Shown: piece after piece, positions 20,078 to 28,189 of the stretch
Numbering within the stretch: position 1 is the stretch's first letter
How the letters are laid out: the number at the start of each line of letters is the position of its first letter
Assembly (NCBI RefSeq): GCF_023283765.1
Contig: NZ_JAKILG010000012.1
Coordinates: 1-64,000 of the forward strand
Direction of reading: 5' to 3'
From: Shewanella profunda
GTDB taxonomy: Bacteria > Pseudomonadota > Gammaproteobacteria > Enterobacterales > Shewanellaceae
DNA: 64,000 bases
Position numbers and translations under genes: made by a program
The notes under the pieces: model-generated
The model's database searches: none
What the model was told of the DNA's origin: nothing
What the model saw: only the letters and a program-made list of their open reading frames with translations

Positions 20078-21121
20078 ATGTCGAAGACCTTAGCGTTAAA
20101 AACTTCAGTGTTAAAGTATTCATTTAACTGGCTAGTCCTCCTAGGGCTGGCCTTTTTTATTTCGGGTTGTGCCAAACAGGACGAGGTCATTTCCCTAGCG
20201 GGTAATACCATGGGAACCACATACCACATTAAAGTGGTGACCAATGAACAAATGCCAAGCGTGCAGTTATTACAAGCGGAAATAGATCTCGCTCTTGAGT
20301 TGATTAATGACCAAATGTCGACCTATCGACCTAACTCAGAACTTTCCCGTTTCAACCAGTTGCCATTAGAGCAGAGTGTTGAGGTGTCTGCCGATACCAT
20401 TAAAGTGGTAAAAGAAGGTATGCGTTTATACGAGGTCACCGATAAAGCATTGGATATTACCCTTGGGCCATTGGTTAATTTATGGGGGTTTGGGCCGGAT
20501 AAACGTCCGACTAAAGTGCCGACGCAGGCCGATATCGATGCGGCTAAGGCCAAAACGGGTATTAGTGAACTTTCTATTGAAGGTAACCGTCTAAGTAAAC
20601 ACAACGCCCATTTATATGTGGATCTCTCCTCGATAGCCAAGGGCTTTGGCGTCGATAAAGTGGCATCTATTTTAGAGAAATATCATGCGGCTGGTTATTT
20701 AGTCGAAATTGGCGGTGAGCTTAATATTAAAGGCACAAAGGGGGATGGTAGTTCTTGGCGCGTTGCTATAGAGCAACCTACCGATGGCGGCGTGGCGGTA
20801 CAACAGGTCATTGAGCCGGGAACTATGGCAATGGCGACCTCTGGTGACTATCGTAATTACTACGAGGAAGACGGCCAACGTTTTACCCATATTATCGATC
20901 CACGTACTGGTTTACCCGTTAATCATAAGCTAGCCTCTGTCACTGTTCTGCATAAAGACTGTATGACCGCGGATGGTTTTGCGACGGCGATGATGGTTTT
21001 GGGCACAGAAGCATCATTGGAGCTTGCCAAGAAGGAACACTTGGCGATAATGCTAATAGAAAAGCAAGGCGAAGGATTTAAAGTCTATTACAGTGACGCC
21101 TTCAAGCCTTTCCTTAAGTAG
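20078..21121 (+). CDS. apbE: FAD:protein FMN transferase ApbE
   Basis: Transfers FMN from FAD to Thr/Ser in target motifs, here most likely NqrB and NqrC. 347 residues with a lipoprotein-type signal peptide (LLGLAFFISGC, Cys31), so it acts at the periplasmic side of a membrane. Family features include GNTMGTTYHIKV near residue 43, LVNLWGFGPDK, VDLSSIAKGFGVDKVA, and HIIDPRTGLPV near residue 272. AGGAGG precedes the ATG. It sits between nqrF and nqrM, where its job is needed. Confidence 0.95.
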   Translation: MSKTLALKTSVLKYSFNWLVLLGLAFFISGCAKQDEVISLAGNTMGTTYHIKVVTNEQMPSVQLLQAEIDLALELINDQMSTYRPNSELSRFNQLPLEQSVEVSADTIKVVKEGMRLYEVTDKALDITLGPLVNLWGFGPDKRPTKVPTQADIDAAKAKTGISELSIEGNRLSKHNAHLYVDLSSIAKGFGVDKVASILEKYHAAGYLVEIGGELNIKGTKGDGSSWRVAIEQPTDGGVAVQQVIEPGTMAMATSGDYRNYYEEDGQRFTHIIDPRTGLPVNHKLASVTVLHKDCMTADGFATAMMVLGTEASLELAKKEHLAIMLIEKQGEGFKVYYSDAFKPFLK

Positions 21122-21132
21122 TTGGAGTAAAC

Positions 21133-21357
21133 ATGAGCACTTTTATCGCGGCATTTGTGATTTTATTACTGTTTTTTTTGCTGATGTCGATAGGTTATCT
21201 TATCAAGCGCAAAGCCGTTGAGGGAAGTTGTGGCGGTTTAGGTGTCCTAGGGATTGAAAAAGCGTGTGATTGTGATGATCCCTGCGACAAACGTAAACGT
21301 CGAATGGCTGCTGAAGAAGCGCGCCGAGAGAAGTTAACTAAAGACCGTATTATCTAA
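21133..21357 (+). CDS. nqrM: Na+-NQR maturation factor NqrM
   Basis: A 74-residue protein with one N-terminal membrane helix (residues 3-23) and a cysteine-rich segment. Four cysteines lie at GSCGGLG, KACDCDDPC; a basic tail follows. NqrM (DUF539 family) is needed to assemble active Na+-NQR and is thought to deliver iron to the NqrD/NqrE site. It starts 11 bases after apbE, and a terminator follows, so apbE-nqrM is one unit. Confidence 0.93.
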   Translation: MSTFIAAFVILLLFFLLMSIGYLIKRKAVEGSCGGLGVLGIEKACDCDDPCDKRKRRMAAEEARREKLTKDRII

Positions 21358-21373
21358 AGAGTCTTCATTAGAC

Positions 21374-21404
21374 AATAGCCTCCTACCTAGGGGGCTATTT
21401 TTTT
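21374..21404 (+). terminator. Rho-independent terminator after nqrM
   Basis: AATAGCCTCC-TACCTA-GGGGGCTATT followed by TTTTT. Confidence 0.92.
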
Positions 21405-21474
21405 GCCTAATGCTAAGCCTAGAAGAATTTAACTACAGCAATATGAGTAAGATAGCGGGCTAATCTAAGCGAAA

Positions 21475-21495
21475 ATGAGAATGGTTGTTATCATT
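21475..21495 (+). promoter_or_regulatory. Fur-box-like element upstream of the bacterioferritin genes
   Basis: AATGAGAATGGTTGTTATCA, followed by TT, resembles the 19-bp Fur palindrome (GATAATGATAATCATTATC) in both halves, with a one- to two-base shift. It lies about 105 bp before the first bfr start, where a Fur effect on iron storage is expected. Direct or indirect (activating) control cannot be told from sequence. Confidence 0.55.
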
Positions 21496-21598
21496 AAATA
21501 GATGAAATATAAAGATAATTTGAATTTGTGGTCAAATTATACTAGGCTAGAAGCTTGATCTAGATCAATCTTTTCACGCTTATCAAGGATCGTAACTT

Positions 21599-22072
21599 AT
21601 GAAAGGTCATCCAAAAGTGGTTGGGCAACTGAATCGGGTGCTTACCTGTGAGTTGACGGCCATCAATCAATATTTTCTCCATGCCCGTATGTTTAAACAT
21701 TGGGGCTTTGAGAAGCTAAACCACGTCGAATATAAGAAATCCATTCAAGACATGAAGCACGCCGATAAACTTATCGAACGGGTGTTGTTTTTGGAAGGGT
21801 TACCGAATCTACAGCAGCTTGAAAAGCTACGCATTGGTGAACACAGTCAAGAAATGCTCAATTGTGACTATGCCATGGTGCAAGGGCAGCTAACTCTGCT
21901 GCGCGAGGCCATTGCCCTGTGTGAAGCCGAGCAGGACTATGTGAGCCGCGATTTATTAGAAGATATTCTTGAAGACGAAGAAGAACATTTAGATTGGCTC
22001 GAATCTCAACAGGAGCTGATCTCGTTAACGGGTATTCAAAATTATCTGCAATCGCAAATTAGCGACCAATAG
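21599..22072 (+). CDS. bfr: Bacterioferritin, heme-binding subunit (Met52 present)
   Basis: Iron-storage four-helix-bundle subunit of 157 residues. Against E. coli Bfr the heme ligand Met52 is present (QDMKHADK), as are Glu18, His54, Glu127 and His130. However, ferroxidase ligands Glu51 and Glu94 are replaced, by Asp and Val. It thus looks like the heme-carrying, ferroxidase-poor subunit of a two-subunit bacterioferritin. The partner gene follows 9 bases downstream. Symbol numbering (bfr1/bfrB) varies between genomes, so the plain name is used. Confidence 0.93.
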   Translation: MKGHPKVVGQLNRVLTCELTAINQYFLHARMFKHWGFEKLNHVEYKKSIQDMKHADKLIERVLFLEGLPNLQQLEKLRIGEHSQEMLNCDYAMVQGQLTLLREAIALCEAEQDYVSRDLLEDILEDEEEHLDWLESQQELISLTGIQNYLQSQISDQ

Positions 22073-22081
22073 GAGCGGAAT

Positions 22082-22549
22082 ATGAAAGGTGATAAAGACG
22101 TCATCGATGCGTTAAATCGACTCCTTACGGGAGAATTGTCGGCGATGGATCAGTATTTTGTCCATGCCCATATGTACGAAGATTGGGGTTTAAATGAACT
22201 CTATGAACGAATTGCCCACGAGTCTGATGATGAAAAAGCCCATGCAGCCAAATTAGTACAGCGTATTTTATTTCTCGAAGGTACGCCCAATGTTGCTGCC
22301 CGTGAGGCATTGAACATAGGTAAAGATGTTGAAGAGATGCTGCGTAATGATCTCGCCTACGAATATAAGGTCGCGGATGATTTACGTAAAGTGATCGCCC
22401 TGTGTGAGCAGAAGCAGGATTATCAAACCCGAGAAATCCTTGAAGTGTTACTTGACGATACTGAGTCTGACCATATGTATTGGCTCGAAAAACAACTCGG
22501 ACTTATTGACCGTGTTGGGCTACAAAACTATCTGCAGACTAAGATGTAA
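22082..22549 (+). CDS. bfr: Bacterioferritin, ferroxidase subunit (no heme Met52)
   Basis: Second bacterioferritin subunit, 155 residues. Position 52 is Lys instead of the heme-ligating Met, so it should not bind heme between subunits. Glu18, Glu51, His54 and Glu94 of the di-iron ferroxidase centre are present, and E-x-x-H (ESDH) is kept after a one-residue insertion. The complementary losses in the upstream neighbour support an obligate hetero-oligomer that divides heme and ferroxidase tasks, as reported for other bacteria with paired bfr genes. Cotranscribed; a hairpin follows. Confidence 0.92.
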   Translation: MKGDKDVIDALNRLLTGELSAMDQYFVHAHMYEDWGLNELYERIAHESDDEKAHAAKLVQRILFLEGTPNVAAREALNIGKDVEEMLRNDLAYEYKVADDLRKVIALCEQKQDYQTREILEVLLDDTESDHMYWLEKQLGLIDRVGLQNYLQTKM

Positions 22550-22561
22550 TAGCGCTATCCA

Positions 22562-22596
22562 GATCAGTGAGTTGTTCTCACTGATCTCACTTTTGT
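22562..22596 (+). terminator. Probable terminator after the bfr pair
   Basis: GATCAGTGAG-TTGTT-CTCACTGATC with a short T-rich tail. Confidence 0.7.
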
Positions 22597-22846
22597 AATA
22601 GAGTTTATTTTTCACACTGTGTATATAGTCTAATTGACTGTAAAAGTTCAATCTCACCAATTCATCCTCTGTGATCCCCATTAAGTTTAGCTAGTTCTGT
22701 TATATAGTTAATATCTTTTCTTTACAAATACTTGTTTACGTTTTTTCTGATAATTTCACCTGTTGTTGACCCGTAAAAATTGTTACCGTGTAAAACTGTT
22801 TTTGCGCCTTATGTTGTTAAATATTGTCAGTCAGACGGGGAAATTG

Positions 22847-24850
22847 ATGGGATATATTAAACGTTCTCTAAGTTTGCAGTTGGTTGTCACTATTGTCAGT
22901 GCCTTGGCTGTACTCCTCACCTTAGTTGCCGTTTTGCTGGTAACGAAAGAAAGTAATAATACTCGCAAGCAAGTAGATGAGGATATTTCGGCACTTGTTG
23001 CCTTAAAAGCCAATGAGATCAGTGGTTATTTTATTGCTAAGGGTCAGGTGATCCACTCAGTATTTGCCGAGCCAGGTTTAGTGAATTGGTTTAGCCAGTA
23101 TCGTGCCCGTGCCAGCGATCTTACCGCAGATAGCCAATATCAAAATATTATTCGTTATTTCAAATCGTTTTCTGAGCGCGATCCCGATATTAAATCCGTG
23201 TTTTTTGGTTCGGCCAATACGTTTGAATATTTTGATCTGAATGGTCGTTTTGATGGCGATCCCAATTACTACACCAATAAACGACCTTGGTGGCAGGAAG
23301 CCATTGATCAACGTGGACTCTTTGTTGGTGATCCTGCAGTCGATGCTAACGATGGCTCTATTTCTGCTACGGTTAAAACTCCAGTCTATGGTGTAAATGG
23401 TGAGTTGATTGGTATCGGTGGCATGGATATTTTGATCGATACCATTGGCAAATCATTGTTAGCACCGATCAAATACCGCAATTTTGGTCAAGCTTTTTTG
23501 ATGACAGATGAAGGTAAGCTGGTTTATTTCCCTGGATTTTCTGAGCGTTTTCCACCGGGCTCTTTAGCCAGTCAAGTGGACAGCCAGTTTAAAGATACCT
23601 CGGGATTTTCCGTGCTAAGTCAACAGATGCAACGGGAACATCAAGGCTTTGCTGAAGTGACCTTTAATGGGGTGCCCCAGCGGGTAACCTTTGTGTCTGT
23701 CGGTGGAGAGTATCCTAAGCAAAAGTGGCACTTAGCCTTTATGTTGCCCCATGAGGTGATAGAAGCACCTGTGACTGCGGCCTTTTGGAATGCGTGTTTG
23801 GTTGCCGTAGGTATTATGCTGTTAGTCGGAATAACGGTTTGGTTAATGTTGCTCCCCTTTAGACGTCAGTTATCTAAGCTATTGGATGCGATGGAGGATA
23901 TTGCTCAAGGTGATAGCGATCTTTCTCAACGCATTTTAATGGATCGAGAAGATGAGCTGGGTAAACTCGGTGATGCCTTTAATCGCTTCGCTGAAAAAGT
24001 CCAACATATGTTATTGCATACCCGCACCCTAACTCAGGAAGTGGGCACAGGGGTGGAGGATGCACGACAGGTTTGTGAATTAGCCGTATCTTCAGTGTCA
24101 TCGCAGAAACAGCAAATTGATTCAGTGGCAACAGCGGCAACGCAAATGGCGCAAACTAGCCAAGAGATGGCGGTCAGTGCACAAAGGGCAAATGATTTTG
24201 CACAGAAGGCGCAAACGCAAGCTCAGGATAGTACGCAAATAGTTTCCCGTGCTACTGAAGGGATGAAAGCTCTGTCGCTACAAGTCATTGAGGCTGCAAA
24301 AGTGATTAAACACTTACGTAATAGCTCAGAGCAAATCGGTGAGGTGCTAAGTGTTATCCGTAATATTGCCGAGCAAACTAATTTACTGGCGCTCAATGCG
24401 GCTATTGAAGCGGCGCGTGCGGGAGAGCAAGGTCGTGGTTTTGCGGTAGTGGCTGACGAAGTTCGGACATTGGCATCGCGAACTCAAGATTCCACCGCCA
24501 ATATTCAAACTATTATTCAGACGTTACAGCAAAGTGCCTTACAGGCAGAGCAAGTCATGGAATCTGGCGTCGAGCAGGCTAAAGCGGGTCAGGATCTGAC
24601 AACCCAAGTGGAGCAAGCATTAAATGATATCGCAAATGCCATTGTGTCTATTCAACAGCAAACGGTAGAAATTACCGTGGCAATTGGTCAACAAGCCGTG
24701 GTGGCCGAGGAAGTGGCGCAAAATGTCGAGAATGTCCGTGGTTTATCGGATCAATCTTTGCTATCGAGCCAAGATCTATCGCAAAGTCTACAGGGTTTTG
24801 AACATGTTACCCGTAAACTCACCTTAAATATTGGGCAATTCAAAATCTGA
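22847..24850 (+). CDS. Methyl-accepting chemotaxis protein with dCache sensor
   Basis: Transmembrane chemoreceptor of 667 residues. The start ATG at 22847 ([12 protein letters not shown]) follows GGGG; an in-frame ATG 84 bases upstream gives a poor N-terminus. Helix about 11-33, then a large periplasmic dCache-type domain (to about 310; [17 protein letters not shown] and [14 protein letters not shown] are typical). A second helix (about 315-340) is followed by HAMP and a cytoplasmic signalling domain whose tip, [20 protein letters not shown], contacts CheA/CheW. No CheR-binding pentapeptide at the C-terminus (ends NIGQFKI). The ligand is unknown; such Cache domains often bind amino acids or small organic acids. 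Confidence 0.93.
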   Translation: MGYIKRSLSLQLVVTIVSALAVLLTLVAVLLVTKESNNTRKQVDEDISALVALKANEISGYFIAKGQVIHSVFAEPGLVNWFSQYRARASDLTADSQYQNIIRYFKSFSERDPDIKSVFFGSANTFEYFDLNGRFDGDPNYYTNKRPWWQEAIDQRGLFVGDPAVDANDGSISATVKTPVYGVNGELIGIGGMDILIDTIGKSLLAPIKYRNFGQAFLMTDEGKLVYFPGFSERFPPGSLASQVDSQFKDTSGFSVLSQQMQREHQGFAEVTFNGVPQRVTFVSVGGEYPKQKWHLAFMLPHEVIEAPVTAAFWNACLVAVGIMLLVGITVWLMLLPFRRQLSKLLDAMEDIAQGDSDLSQRILMDREDELGKLGDAFNRFAEKVQHMLLHTRTLTQEVGTGVEDARQVCELAVSSVSSQKQQIDSVATAATQMAQTSQEMAVSAQRANDFAQKAQTQAQDSTQIVSRATEGMKALSLQVIEAAKVIKHLRNSSEQIGEVLSVIRNIAEQTNLLALNAAIEAARAGEQGRGFAVVADEVRTLASRTQDSTANIQTIIQTLQQSALQAEQVMESGVEQAKAGQDLTTQVEQALNDIANAIVSIQQQTVEITVAIGQQAVVAEEVAQNVENVRGLSDQSLLSSQDLSQSLQGFEHVTRKLTLNIGQFKI

Positions 24851-24872
24851 TCTCAGACGACTCGTCATCAAT

Positions 24873-24895
24873 AAAAGGAGCCTAGGCTCCTTTTG
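24873..24895 (+). terminator. Rho-independent terminator after the chemoreceptor
   Basis: AAAAGGAGCC-TA-GGCTCCTTTTG. Confidence 0.87.
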
Positions 24896-24948
24896 TTTTA
24901 TCTGCGGGTAAGTCTATTGGATGGTTAGTTGTACAGAATACTTGATTA

Positions 24949-24964
24949 CTGTTTTTATATACAG
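24949..24964 (+). promoter_or_regulatory. LexA (SOS) box upstream of dinB
   Basis: CTGTTTTTATATACAG is a perfect CTGT-N8-ACAG LexA operator with an AT-rich core, ending 25 bases before the dinB start. SOS control of this gene is therefore very likely. Confidence 0.92.
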
Positions 24965-24989
24965 TATTTTGGCGTTGGAGGAATTCAAC

Positions 24990-26066
24990 GTGCGAAAAAT
25001 TATTCACATCGATATGGACTGCTATTTTGCGGCAGTGGAAATGCGCGACTTTCCCGAGTACCGTGGCAAGCCTTTAGCCGTGGGCGGCAGTAGCGAGCGT
25101 CGCGGTGTTATTAGCACTTGCAGTTATGAGGCGCGTAAATTTGGAGTGCGGTCGGCCATGGCAACGGCCTACGCGTTTAAGCTTTGTCCTGAGCTGATTT
25201 TAGTCCCGGGACGAATGCAAGTGTATAAAGAAGTATCACTGCAAATTCGTGAAATTTTCTCCCGCTACACCCACTTGATAGAACCACTTTCCTTGGATGA
25301 AGCCTATTTGGATGTCAGTGAGTGCCAACAATATAAGGGTTCTGCAACCTTAATTGCCGAGGCTATTCGCCGCGATATCTTGGCCGAAACGGGTTTAACG
25401 GCTTCCGCAGGTATCGCACCAGTGAAGTTTTTGGCAAAGGTTGCCTCGGATCTGAATAAGCCTAATGGGCAATATGTGATCACTCCAGAGACGGTCCCTG
25501 AGTTTGTTAAGACCTTATCGCTACGTAAAATTCCTGGTGTGGGTAAAGTCACCGCTGAAAAGTTGGCATCCCTTGGGTTAAACACTTGTGGTGATGTGCA
25601 GCTTTATTCAAAACAAGAGTTACTCTCCCGTTTTGGTAAATTTGGTGCAGTGCTAATTGAGCGCGCCCATGGTATTGATGGACGGGGTATTTCCATCGAT
25701 CGAGAGCGTAAATCCGTTGGCGTTGAGACCACTCTCGCCAAGGATATTTATACCTTAGAACAGTGCCAGCAGGTGATGCCGGGATTAATCCAAGAGTTGG
25801 CCTTACGTTTAAGCCGCAGCGCTAAGGATAGAAAGATCCATAAGCAAGTCGTCAAACTTAAGTTTAGCGATTTTAAACAAACCACCATAGAGCATCGCAG
25901 TGAGGAGGTTTCCGTGAACATGTTTTATGATCTCCTCACTCAGGCATTAGTCAGGCAGGATGCTCGAGGGATCCGACTCGTGGGTATTTCTGTAGGATTA
26001 GCCGATTCAACACTTGATGTCGCATCAAAATTAAATACCCAGACTCAGCTTGATTTAGCGCTCTAG
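24990..26066 (+). CDS. dinB: DNA polymerase IV (Y-family translesion polymerase)
   Basis: Error-prone polymerase for bypass of DNA damage. The start is GTG at 24990 ([19 protein letters not shown]) after GGAGGAATTC; a longer frame would cover the LexA box. 358 residues: palm with [12 protein letters not shown] (Asp ligand) and [13 protein letters not shown] (the SLDEAYLD catalytic acids), then the helix-hairpin-helix [13 protein letters not shown] near residue 180. The C-terminal little finger ends in QTQLDLAL, a beta-clamp-binding-like QLDL motif. Monocistronic with an SOS promoter. Confidence 0.96.
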   Translation: MRKIIHIDMDCYFAAVEMRDFPEYRGKPLAVGGSSERRGVISTCSYEARKFGVRSAMATAYAFKLCPELILVPGRMQVYKEVSLQIREIFSRYTHLIEPLSLDEAYLDVSECQQYKGSATLIAEAIRRDILAETGLTASAGIAPVKFLAKVASDLNKPNGQYVITPETVPEFVKTLSLRKIPGVGKVTAEKLASLGLNTCGDVQLYSKQELLSRFGKFGAVLIERAHGIDGRGISIDRERKSVGVETTLAKDIYTLEQCQQVMPGLIQELALRLSRSAKDRKIHKQVVKLKFSDFKQTTIEHRSEEVSVNMFYDLLTQALVRQDARGIRLVGISVGLADSTLDVASKLNTQTQLDLAL

Positions 26067-26110
26067 CCATTTATTGAGTCGATAAGTCTTAACGCGAAAG
26101 CTGAATCGGC

Positions 26111-27016
26111 TTAATAAGCCGAAGGTGGGTTTGCCAGCATAAAATCAATCAAGAGCCTAACCCGTAAGGGGAGGTTATCCCGATCGCGATACATCAAATA
26201 GGCGGTGCGCGGAATACCTTGCCACTCGGGAAGGATTTGGACTAACTTGCCACTTGCTATTTGTTCACTCGCCATGCTGATCGGCAATAGTCCGATACCG
26301 AGCCCTGCCACTACTGCTTGACTGGCGATAGCCATATCATCGACGGCTAATTTGATATTGCCCCTCGGCTCATATTCACATAGTTGTGCACTCACATTGT
26401 GCTGTAAGCGCCATATTTTTACCGGTTTTGCGATGATCAATGGATGCAGTTCGAGTTCATCGATGGATTGCAGACAATGCCATTGAGTTGCCGAACTACT
26501 GGCGCAAAGCACAAAGCTAATGGTGGTGAGTGGCCTCGCAATCCAGTCGGGATCTTTAGGTTCGCCAACCCGAAAGGCGATATCGATAGCGTTTTCACTG
26601 ACATCGATATTCATATTCGACAGGCTTAAATCGATATCAATATTAGGATAGCGTAATTGAAAGGCGTTGAGTGATTCCCCCAGCCAACGGTAGCGGTAGG
26701 TGGTGTTGATAGGTGCCGAGATCCGCAGTTTTCCAACCGCTTGATGTTTATCCGCATGCAGCTCACCAGACACTTGGTTTAACTCGATAAACAGCGGGCC
26801 GCAGCGTTCGAGATAACGCTGACCTGTGGCGGTAAGATTTACCCTATGGGCGTCTCGGTGCAGTAAGCGCAACCCTAAAGACTGTTCTAATAGATTGATT
26901 CGACGACTTAAGGTAGACGGTGGAATACCTAAATGCTCAGCCGCGAGCTTAAAACTGCCCTGCTGTGCCACAACCCAAAATAAACGCATATCGTCTAGGG
27001 AATAATTAAGTTTCAT
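26111..27016 (-). CDS. LysR family transcriptional regulator
   Basis: 301 residues. N-terminal winged HTH (LAAEHLGIPPSTLSRRINLL near residue 22) is followed by a substrate-binding regulatory domain. It is divergent from the EamA exporter gene, with a 12-bp inverted repeat in between, so it probably controls that exporter and itself. Effector unknown. Confidence 0.92.
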   Translation of the reverse strand: MKLNYSLDDMRLFWVVAQQGSFKLAAEHLGIPPSTLSRRINLLEQSLGLRLLHRDAHRVNLTATGQRYLERCGPLFIELNQVSGELHADKHQAVGKLRISAPINTTYRYRWLGESLNAFQLRYPNIDIDLSLSNMNIDVSENAIDIAFRVGEPKDPDWIARPLTTISFVLCASSSATQWHCLQSIDELELHPLIIAKPVKIWRLQHNVSAQLCEYEPRGNIKLAVDDMAIASQAVVAGLGIGLLPISMASEQIASGKLVQILPEWQGIPRTAYLMYRDRDNLPLRVRLLIDFMLANPPSAY

Positions 27017-27068
27017 ATTTGGAATTTAAGCTCTCAATCTTGCTGGTTTTAATAATATATGAAACTTA
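27007..27068. promoter_or_regulatory. 12-bp inverted repeat between lysR-type gene and exporter (candidate operator)
   Basis: TAAGTTTCATAT (27007-27018) and ATATGAAACTTA (27057-27068) are perfect 12-bp inverted arms 38 bp apart. The left arm overlaps the LysR start codon and the right arm is about 40 bp before the exporter ATG. This fits a LysR-type protein holding both promoters, although an arm inside a coding start is unusual. Confidence 0.55.
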
Positions 27069-27108
27069 TAAACTAAGCTCAATCCCAATTCCCTCCCAAG
27101 AGGCAGAT

Positions 27109-28041
27109 ATGAAATCCCATACCCCTTACCTGACATTCGTTTGTCTACTGATTTGTGTTTTTAGCTGGGGCAGTGTGTTTCCCATTGCTAAGCGAGTGCT
27201 GGAGGAGATGTCGGGAGAATCCCTCGTTTTCTGGCGGTTTACCATAGCTGCAGTCACGCTGGCGTTATATATCGCTTTTACGCGTCAAGCTTGGCCCAAA
27301 TTGAGCTTGGGGCAATACACAGTCATCGCGTTGGTGGGCGTGATTGGTGTTGGTGGTTTAAACCTCGCCTTATTTAATGGTCTACAACACACCTCTGCGG
27401 CCAATGGCGCCTTGATTATGGCACTCAGCCCGATCGTCACTTCGATAGTCAATGGGCTATTGCAGCGTGAATGGCTTAGTCGGCAACAAGTGTTTAGTTT
27501 AGTGGTCGGCTTGGCTGGCGTGCTGCTGGTTATCACTAACGGCAGTTTGCAGCAATTGCTCAATTTTAGTTTTAACCAAGGTGACTTGATGGTTGCTGCG
27601 GGAATGTTCGCTTGGAGTGGGTATACCATTTGCTCGCAACGGATCGGCCATTGGTTGCCAGTGCTACCATTTACCTTGTTGAGTATGATTGCTGCGAGTG
27701 TGTCTATGTCCTTGGTTGGGCTAGGTCGAGGTGAATTTCACCCTTGGCAGGAGCTGATGGGACTGTCGACGATAGCCTTTTCCAGCGTGCTCTACATCGG
27801 TCTATTTGCCACTGTGCTCGGTTATCTGTTCTGGATTAATGGAGTTAAGGCGCTTGGCCCTGCTAAGGCATCGGTCTTTTTCAATCTAGTGCCTGTCTTT
27901 GCTGCATTAACCGCTTTAGCCATGGGGCAGGCGGTGACGGAAATTCAATTGGTGGGCATGGCGATAGTGATCCTCGCGCTGATGTTACCTATGTTGGTCA
28001 ATTTACGCTCGGCAAGGGGGTTAGTGGTTAAGCGCTGTTAA
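27109..28041 (+). CDS. DMT family transporter (EamA domains)
   Basis: Ten-helix inner-membrane exporter-type protein of 310 residues, made of two EamA repeats (about residues 8-145 and 158-300). The start ATG at 27109 (MKSHTPYLTFV) follows AGAGGC; upstream in-frame starts overlap the operator region. The family includes exporters of amino acids and metabolites; the substrate is unknown. Likely regulated by the divergent LysR-type gene. Confidence 0.9.
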   Translation: MKSHTPYLTFVCLLICVFSWGSVFPIAKRVLEEMSGESLVFWRFTIAAVTLALYIAFTRQAWPKLSLGQYTVIALVGVIGVGGLNLALFNGLQHTSAANGALIMALSPIVTSIVNGLLQREWLSRQQVFSLVVGLAGVLLVITNGSLQQLLNFSFNQGDLMVAAGMFAWSGYTICSQRIGHWLPVLPFTLLSMIAASVSMSLVGLGRGEFHPWQELMGLSTIAFSSVLYIGLFATVLGYLFWINGVKALGPAKASVFFNLVPVFAALTALAMGQAVTEIQLVGMAIVILALMLPMLVNLRSARGLVVKRC

Positions 28042-28046
28042 TTTGC

Positions 28047-28094
28047 TTTGAGGTCGGCTTAGGTGAGTCAATGTTTGTAGCAGCTATCTAGTTA
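28047..28094. repeat. Dispersed ~48-bp repeat, copy 2
   Basis: Copy of the element at 662-709: the first 21 bases are identical and AGCAGCTAT recurs at the same offset (28079). It lies immediately after the EamA gene stop. Confidence 0.5.
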
Positions 28095-28142
28095 ATCGGT
28101 AAACTTGATCCAGCAATGTATATCAACTGGAAAGAAGAAAAT

Positions 28143-28178
28143 AAAAAGCCGCGCTTTATCGTATAAAGCGCGGCTTTA
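28143..28178. terminator. Bidirectional terminator between exporter and pepD
   Basis: AAAAAGCCGCGCTTTAT-CG-TATAAAGCGCGGCTTTA, with poly-A/poly-T flanks, placed between converging genes. Confidence 0.9.
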
Positions 28179-28189
28179 GTGTGAGTTTA

